A stretch of 37,735 nucleotides of DNA from DASUFP01 sp036274495 (lineage in GTDB: Bacteria > Bacteroidota > Bacteroidia > AKYH767-A > OLB10), in assembly GCA_036274495.1 (NCBI GenBank), contig DASUFP010000035.1, positions 1 to 37,735 on the forward strand, written 5' to 3'. The notes under the pieces are model-generated. The model saw only the letters and a program-made list of their open reading frames with translations, did not search any database and was not told where the DNA came from. The position numbers and the translations under genes were made by a program. This document shows positions 33,077 through 37,735 of the stretch, one piece after another (the stretch's first letter is position 1; every line of letters begins with the position of its first letter).

Positions 33077-33165
33077 ATAGGACTTGACTGAAAATGCATA
33101 TTAATGGTACATTTTACGACATTGGACTAACGTTTCTCCCGAATGTTTAACCGGCTCAAAATTTT

Positions 33166-33546
33166 TCAGATGCCCACAAACTTGTAGGCATCCTGCAGTT
33201 GAGAAACGTCAAAATAACGTTCTTCTCTGCCTTTGGAAGCTCTTTCAAAAAACAAATTGTCTATTGGTACCAGCGCCTTAAGGATTTTGGAATGCGCTAC
33301 AATAGCCAGATGGCCTAATTTTGTGTAGTTTCTGATGGCCCAGACAGTATCCTCCATAAATGCTTTTACACTGGTGTGATTGAGTTTCATCTCATCCAGT
33401 TTTACAAGCACATGGACCTGGTCGAATCCTGCCTGTAGTTTTTCAGCAAAGAATTTCTGACAGAGCTTTTCATCTGTTTCAGTAAATCCATCAATTACTT
33501 CAATGGCAAGCACATTTTTGTCGGTTGTAATCAGTTGTTCAATCAT
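33166..33546 (-). CDS. SpoIIAA-like (STAS-fold) protein
   Basis: 126 residues, cytosolic, no signal peptide. The layout NVLAIEVIDGFTETDEKLCQKFF, VHVLVKLDEMKL, FMEDTVWAIRNYTKLGHLAIVAHS and the late FFERASKGREERYFD match the SpoIIAA-like family (PF11964 type). These have the STAS/CRAL-TRIO-like fold but lack the phospho-serine segment of true anti-anti-sigma factors. Function unknown; some are thought to bind lipids. It stands upstream of the MbnP gene on the same strand, separated by 89 bases, so it could belong to that transcript, but nothing in the sequence ties it to copper. Confidence 0.75.
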   Translation of the reverse strand: MIEQLITTDKNVLAIEVIDGFTETDEKLCQKFFAEKLQAGFDQVHVLVKLDEMKLNHTSVKAFMEDTVWAIRNYTKLGHLAIVAHSKILKALVPIDNLFFERASKGREERYFDVSQLQDAYKFVGI

Positions 33547-33748
33547 GATGGTATTTTTAAGTTAAAGAATCTGTTCTTATGAGCATCAACAGCGGACCAT
33601 GGGCTTTGGATTTGGATAAAAAACAGCATTTATCCGTCAAATAACTGAAAAACAGTTACATAAAACCAAGCCAACAGTTCAACAGTGTCAACTGCATTTC
33701 TCCTTCAAAATTAACTAATATAATATAAAACCGGATTATTTTAATTTC

Positions 33749-33779
33749 TTGGAGGAATCTGGAGTAATTCATATTATTG
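33749..33779 (+). promoter_or_regulatory. Promoter-like TTG-N20-TATTATTG
   Basis: TTG at 33749-33751, 20-base spacer, TATTATTG at 33772-33779 (one mismatch to TAnnTTTG). The ATG of the Ig-like lipoprotein lies 34 bases downstream. Confidence 0.4.
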
Positions 33780-33813
33780 TCAAACACAAAAAATCATTTT
33801 AAACCTAACACAC

Positions 33814-34584
33814 ATGCCATCCAATTTTCTAAAACTTACCCTTTGCGTTTCATTTTTAGTGGGAATTTCAGCCTGCAGTAAAGATGACAACAGCAGTCCC
33901 GGTAATTCCGGTAATTCCGGGACCTCCGGGTGTTCCACACCTAACACACCTACTGTATCAAGTAATTCACCGGTTGCTTTGGGCTCCAACATTAATTTAT
34001 CAGCCAGCTCAACAACAAGCTCAGTTACATATAATTGGACCGGGCCGAATGGCTTTACCTCTCAGGTACAAAATCCTACCATTACTAACGCCACATCAGC
34101 AGATGCAGGAAAATATTACTGCCAGGTTAGCGTTGCCGGAGGTTGCACAAGTGGAAAAGATTCTACGGTAGTGCAGGTTACTACACCTACGGCACCTTGT
34201 AACCCAAATAATAATCAGTATACTTTGGTTGGACATCCGGCAGTAAATGTTTCACCATCGCCTTTACAATTCGGAATAGGAATCTCAGGGAATTATGAAA
34301 TCACCTGTAATGGCAGTAATGGCGATATTCACTTTGAATTTGCCATTTCTTCCAAGCCCGCTCCCGGTGTTTATAATGTAACCCAACTGGGACCACTTGC
34401 ACCGGCTGATGAGGTTAAAATCAGTAATACAACGGGCAGTGCTTACTGGACTACTTCAGGTGGTGTGTTGTATGTTACCGATATCGGCGGAGGTAAAAAC
34501 AGGTATGTATATTGTGATTTAAATTTTTCCAATTCCACCTTCGGTACATCGGCACTTGGTTCGGCTAAAATTACCGAACCTTAA
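33814..34584 (+). CDS. Ig-like-domain lipoprotein
   Basis: 256 residues. Lipoprotein signal peptide with lipobox GISAC (Cys about residue 21), then SKDD, a Gly/Ser/Asn-rich linker (NSGNSGTSG) and an Ig-like/PKD-type domain (residues about 45-125). That domain has VTYNWTGPNGFTSQVQNP, and ITNATSADAGKYYCQVSV is the classic D-x-G-x-Y-x-C strand. The second half (about 130-256) is a beta-rich domain with GNYEITCNGSNGDIHFEF and PGVYNVTQLGPLAPADEV; I do not recognise it. Surface or periplasmic. No T9SS sorting domain. The linker is encoded by an imperfect nine-base tandem repeat. A strong hairpin terminator follows. Confidence 0.8.
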   Translation: MPSNFLKLTLCVSFLVGISACSKDDNSSPGNSGNSGTSGCSTPNTPTVSSNSPVALGSNINLSASSTTSSVTYNWTGPNGFTSQVQNPTITNATSADAGKYYCQVSVAGGCTSGKDSTVVQVTTPTAPCNPNNNQYTLVGHPAVNVSPSPLQFGIGISGNYEITCNGSNGDIHFEFAISSKPAPGVYNVTQLGPLAPADEVKISNTTGSAYWTTSGGVLYVTDIGGGKNRYVYCDLNFSNSTFGTSALGSAKITEP

Positions 34585-34602
34585 AAGTGTTAAATGCTGA
34601 AT

Positions 34603-34635
34603 AAAAAAACGACCCGTACAGGGTCGTTTTTTTTT
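34603..34635. terminator. Bidirectional intrinsic terminator
   Basis: Seven A, ACGACCC-type stem (34609-34615 with 34621-34627), five-base loop GTACA, then nine T. A-run and T-run on either side let it stop the lipoprotein gene (+) and the pentapeptide gene (-). Confidence 0.9.
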
Positions 34636-34718
34636 ATAAGATATTGTGAAGAAATTTAATAAATCAGAGCCGAATGTTTTTTTTCTCAGCTTTATACTAT
34701 TGAAGCAGTGAAAAAATA

Positions 34719-35294
34719 TCACACATCAATTTCAATATCGTATTTATCCAGCAGACCGGATACGGAAACCAACGAAAATTTTGCTTTTTTCAATTGATTG
34801 GATTCCGGATCGATAGAAAAGTTAACTGCAGTTCGAAAATCTGCTTTTTGCAAATTGGAATGATCAAAAACAGCCTGAGACAGATTACATCCGGTAAATA
34901 TTGATCCGGTAAGATCGCTTTCCGTGAAATCGCATTCAACCAGTTGGGTATTCAGAAAGCGGGTTTTAGCAATTTTTAATTTATAGAATGAGGAATGATT
35001 GAGTTGGCATCCCTCAAACAGCAATGCCAATCCAAACGGGTTACAGGTGTCGAACCGCATACCCAGCATTTTACAGTTTTCGAATTGAATGTCTTGTAAG
35101 GTAGTCTTGTTGAGTTTTACCAGACTTAAATCGCAATTTCGAAACGTGCAATCAATAAACTTAAATTCTGAAAGATTTGAATTTGCAAAATTACAGTTGC
35201 TGAATACGCAATTTTCATACTCACCTTTTTCAAGTGTGTCGACTGTAAAATCGCTTTTGTCAAATGTTAGGTCTGTCAAATACGTTTCAGCCAT
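34719..35294 (-). CDS. Pentapeptide-repeat protein
   Basis: 191 residues with repeated A(D/N)LxF-type units: CVFSNCNFANSNLSEFKF, CTFRNCDLSLVKLNK, QFENCKMLGMRF, then CDFTESDLTGSIFTGCNLSQ and VFDHSNLQKADFRTA. These form a right-handed quadrilateral beta-helix. Two blocks of repeats are separated by an irregular stretch near NPFGLALLFEGC (around residue 85), as in the Qnr/McbG group, and the tail FSLVSVSGLLDKYDIEI recalls the C-terminal dimer segment of those proteins. Qnr proteins mimic DNA and protect gyrase; that role is only an inference here. Cytosolic, no signal. Confidence 0.88.
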   Translation of the reverse strand: MAETYLTDLTFDKSDFTVDTLEKGEYENCVFSNCNFANSNLSEFKFIDCTFRNCDLSLVKLNKTTLQDIQFENCKMLGMRFDTCNPFGLALLFEGCQLNHSSFYKLKIAKTRFLNTQLVECDFTESDLTGSIFTGCNLSQAVFDHSNLQKADFRTAVNFSIDPESNQLKKAKFSLVSVSGLLDKYDIEIDV

Positions 35295-35336
35295 GAGGTG
35301 CCATTAAAAGAATCAAATAGTTCATAATTCAACGGT

Positions 35337-35816
35337 TCAATCTTTGGGTTCCCAAAGTTCAATTTTGTTTCCCTCCATATCGATGATGTGGACAAACTTA
35401 CCATAGTCGTAGGATTCGATTTTATCAACAATAGTAACACCCTCTTTTTGCAGGGCATCAACCAGCGCTTCCAGATCTGCAACTCTGTAGTTGATCATGA
35501 AATCTTTTGATGAAGGTTCAAAGTATTTGGTCGATTCTGAAAAGGGGCTCCATGTAGTGGATCCCTTTTTGGTTGAATCGGAATCTTCCCGCCACTCGAA
35601 TGTCGCGCCATATTCATTGGTGTCTAACCCAAGATGGGTTTTGTACCACTCTTTCATTTTGTTCGGATCTTTGCATTTAAAAAAGATACCGCCTATTCCT
35701 GTTACTTTTTTCATTGGTGTCGGGTTTTTAAGTTCTTGTATTGTTAATGTTTTAAAGGCGAATCCCAGTGCAAAGGTTATCGCAAGTGCAAGTATCAGCA
35801 GAATTGATTTTTTCAT
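35337..35816 (-). CDS. VOC (glyoxalase/bleomycin-resistance) family protein with N-terminal membrane segment
   Basis: 159 residues. MKKSILLILALAITFALGFAFKTL is a signal peptide or anchor. The single VOC domain starts at KKVTGIGGIFFKC (near residue 36). Its two beta-alpha-beta-beta-beta halves show WYKTHLGL, FEWRED, MINYRVADLEALVDAL and VHIIDMEGNKIELWEP, with Glu-Trp-Glu type metal positions at the end. VOC proteins are commonly cytosolic (glyoxalases, dioxygenases), so the N-terminal segment is unusual. Alternative: translation from the ATG at residue 35 (MKKVTGIGG), which would give a normal cytosolic VOC protein. Reaction unknown. Confidence 0.8.
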   Translation of the reverse strand: MKKSILLILALAITFALGFAFKTLTIQELKNPTPMKKVTGIGGIFFKCKDPNKMKEWYKTHLGLDTNEYGATFEWREDSDSTKKGSTTWSPFSESTKYFEPSSKDFMINYRVADLEALVDALQKEGVTIVDKIESYDYGKFVHIIDMEGNKIELWEPKD

Positions 35817-36230
35817 TTGAATCTTTTGGTCAATTTTATACTACTATTGAGCGACTGAATCAGCATTTCTATTTTATGGAATATTGAGTCAGGTATGCTT
35901 TCAATGTGAATGAATGTATCATTAAACTTTAATCAATCACCTGCATCAATACAACTAAAATTGATACACAGCCACATCATTCCAAAAATAGCCAAATATT
36001 AACTGTATTCCAAGTACTGCTTTTTCTCGTTTTTGTAAGCCATTATTGGACTAAATGAATTCTGTTATGTAGCAGCCGCATTACTTACAGACAATGAAAG
36101 CAGGCATTTACCCTGGATACCCTGCCGAATATTTAAATGCAAATGATGCTACATAATAGTGTCATTCTATGATGATTTTAAGATTTTCTTACTGAAACCC
36201 GTATTTTTGGGAACTCTACAACTTTATTTT
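35817..36230. other. 414-nt gene-free stretch with nested inverted repeats
   Basis: No reading frame I would call. It holds a ten-base perfect inverted repeat TTATGTAGCA (36065-36074) / TGCTACATAA (36147-36156), with GCAGG/CCTGC (36100-36104/36121-36125) and GCATTT/AAATGC (36104-36109/36135-36140) inside. A promoter box for the DUF885 gene lies at its right end. Confidence 0.5.
36202..36209 (+). promoter_or_regulatory. -7 promoter box (TATTTTTG) for the DUF885 gene
   Basis: Exact TAnnTTTG match, 21 bases before the ATG at 36231. No TTG at the usual -33 distance. Confidence 0.5.
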
Positions 36231-37735
36231 ATGAAAAAAGCACTCCTTACCGCCCTGATCTCAGGGATAATAATTATCACTGTCTCGTGCCAGCACAAAC
36301 AAGAGCAGGCTGCTACAGCCAATCCGCCTTTCTCCGGTTTTCTACAGCAGTATTATGACCAGCGAATGGAGTTGTTTCCGTTTGAAGCCACTGCCAATGG
36401 TGACAACAGGTTTAATGACAGGATGCCTATTGAAATTACAATAGCCTATCATAACCAAATGAAATCGTTTTATGAGGGTATTCTTCAAGGACTTTCCACC
36501 TACCATCGGGACTCACTCAGCAGGGAGGATCGTATCAGCTATGATATCCTGGAATGGGAATCCCGGATGGGCCTCGAAGGACTCGAGTTTCCTGATCAGC
36601 TGATACCTATTAATCAGTTCTGGAGCTTGCCGCTCACTTTGGCGCAATTGGGTTCAGGACAAAGTAACCAGCCATTTCATACTGTCATAGATTATGATAA
36701 CTGGCTGAAAAGAGCCGGGCATTTTAGTGAATGGTGCGACACTGCAATTGCCAATATGAGAATCGGCATAAAGGAGGGTTACACACTTACTAATATACTT
36801 GCCGAAAGGGTAGTGCCTCAGATGAGTGAAATTGTTAAGGACGATATTACCCAAAGTGTTTATTATATGCCAATTTCAAACCTGCCTGACTCATTTTCCG
36901 CTGATGATAAATCAAGGCTGGACAGCGCCTACAGGGAGTTGATTAAAAATGTAATAAATCCATCCTATCAGAAACTGTATGTCTTCTTCAGGGATGAATA
37001 TGTTCCTGCCTGCCGCACAACAACGGGTATCAGTGAACTTCCCGGAGGAAAAGAACGGTATGCCTATCTGGCAAAATATTGGACTACCACTACTCTGTCA
37101 CCCGATTCCATATTCAATCTTGGAATGAGTGAAGTAAAACGTTTGCGGAGTGAAATGGAAGTAGTGATGAAAGAAACAGGATACAAGGGTGATTTGAGAT
37201 CGTTCTTCAATTTTCTGAATACTGATAAACGGTTTTTCCCCTATAAAAAGCCACAGGAAATTCTGGATGCATTTAACCATATATATGAAGTTATGAAGCC
37301 GCAGTTGAGCAACCTTTTTGATCAGACACCCCGATCGGCCTTTGAGGTACGTCAAACGGAAAAATTCCGTGAAGCTTCTGCAAGTGCCGAATACAATCCG
37401 GGAACAGCTGACGGTTCCCGTCCCGGAATTTTTTATGTACCGATTCCCGATGCGGCAAAGTTTAATACGTTTGGTATGGAAGATCTCTTTTTGCATGAAG
37501 CCATTCCCGGGCATCATTTCCAGAACATGCTTTCAATCGAAAACGATTCTTTGCCCATGTTCCGTCGCTTTATCTGGTACGGAGCTTATGGAGAAGGATG
37601 GGCTTTGTATACTGAATCACTGGGTAAGGAGTTAGGACTCTATAAAGATCCCTATCAGTATGTGGCCTCTTTAAGCGAAGAAATGCACCGTGCCATCCGT
37701 CTGGTGGTTGATGTAGGAATGCACCTCAAAGGATG
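36231..37735 (+). CDS. DUF885 family lipoprotein, cut by the window end
   Basis: About 501 residues are visible and the frame is open to the last base. The start MKKALLTALISGIIIITVSC is a lipoprotein signal with Cys20. FLQQYYDQRMELFPFEATANGD opens the DUF885 domain. Later signatures are ISELPGGKERYAYLAKYWTTT, PGIFYVPIPD and the zinc-protease-like HEAIPGHHFQ (H422, E423, H428, H429), which is conserved in the family. The last residues (MHRAIRLVVDVGMHLKG) are also family-typical, so little is probably missing (roughly 80-100 residues). The family is often described as peptidase-like, but substrates are mostly unknown. Outer membrane or periplasmic. Confidence 0.9.
   Translation, partial: MKKALLTALISGIIIITVSCQHKQEQAATANPPFSGFLQQYYDQRMELFPFEATANGDNRFNDRMPIEITIAYHNQMKSFYEGILQGLSTYHRDSLSREDRISYDILEWESRMGLEGLEFPDQLIPINQFWSLPLTLAQLGSGQSNQPFHTVIDYDNWLKRAGHFSEWCDTAIANMRIGIKEGYTLTNILAERVVPQMSEIVKDDITQSVYYMPISNLPDSFSADDKSRLDSAYRELIKNVINPSYQKLYVFFRDEYVPACRTTTGISELPGGKERYAYLAKYWTTTTLSPDSIFNLGMSEVKRLRSEMEVVMKETGYKGDLRSFFNFLNTDKRFFPYKKPQEILDAFNHIYEVMKPQLSNLFDQTPRSAFEVRQTEKFREASASAEYNPGTADGSRPGIFYVPIPDAAKFNTFGMEDLFLHEAIPGHHFQNMLSIENDSLPMFRRFIWYGAYGEGWALYTESLGKELGLYKDPYQYVASLSEEMHRAIRLVVDVGMHLKG

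Noticed and set aside
33884..34171. Collagen-like frame (GPPGV) overlapping the Ig-like lipoprotein
   Set aside because: It is the shifted reading of the nine-base tandem repeat; no signal or domain supports it.

Overview
The window reads as a chromosomal segment of a Bacteroidota bacterium. The evidence is the type IX secretion (T9SS) protein PorQ in the conserved order porQ-cmk-ispH, three secreted proteins ending in T9SS sorting domains, Bacteroidota-typical families (DUF4199, DUF4153, SprB repeats, a pRiA4b ORF-3-like protein beside miaA), and repeated TAnnTTTG boxes just upstream of genes in place of E. coli-type promoters and strong Shine-Dalgarno sites. I see no tRNA, rRNA, insertion sequence, phage gene or CRISPR array. 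Genus cannot be told from the sequence alone.

Bases 1-9.5 kb are mostly housekeeping on the + strand: porQ, cmk, ispH, rpsA (with a clear terminator), the pyrR-pyrB operon, a single-domain STAS protein, a small T9SS cargo gene and ribonuclease Z. From 8.6 to 14.2 kb the - strand carries, in transcription order, dapD, a family 9 glycosyltransferase, a degenerate Sua5/YrdC-like gene, cca, a pRiA4b ORF-3-like gene and miaA. At 14.2-15.8 kb the + strand has ruvX, def and aroK. At 15.8-18.9 kb the - strand has rlmD-type RNA methyltransferase, a TPMT-like methyltransferase, an NlpC/P60 hydrolase and a second PyrR-like phosphoribosyltransferase. rocD follows on +.

From 20.3 kb the content becomes more accessory: DUF4199 membrane protein, an FAD oxidoreductase paired with a large polytopic membrane protein, a DUF4153 membrane protein, and a 1027-residue SprB-repeat adhesin. 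Then comes a four-gene - strand cluster at 29.2-33.1 kb: an MbnP-like protein, an MbnH/MauG-like di-haem enzyme, a T9SS-exported YHYH-domain protein and a putative lipoprotein. This cluster is the most interesting part of the window, because in known MbnP/MbnH pairs the haem enzyme converts a tryptophan of its partner to kynurenine to make a copper site; here the pair is joined to an exported, histidine-rich protein. The right end holds a SpoIIAA-like protein, an Ig-like lipoprotein, a pentapeptide-repeat protein, a membrane-anchored VOC protein and a DUF885 lipoprotein cut by the window edge.

Two features recur through the window. TAnnTTTG promoter boxes often end only 4-7 nt before the start codon, which predicts leaderless mRNAs for ispH, ruvX, the NlpC/P60 gene and rlmD. 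ATGA stop/start overlaps mark translational coupling in pyrR-pyrB, the glycosyltransferase-Sua5-like pair, rlmD-TPMT and MbnP-MbnH.
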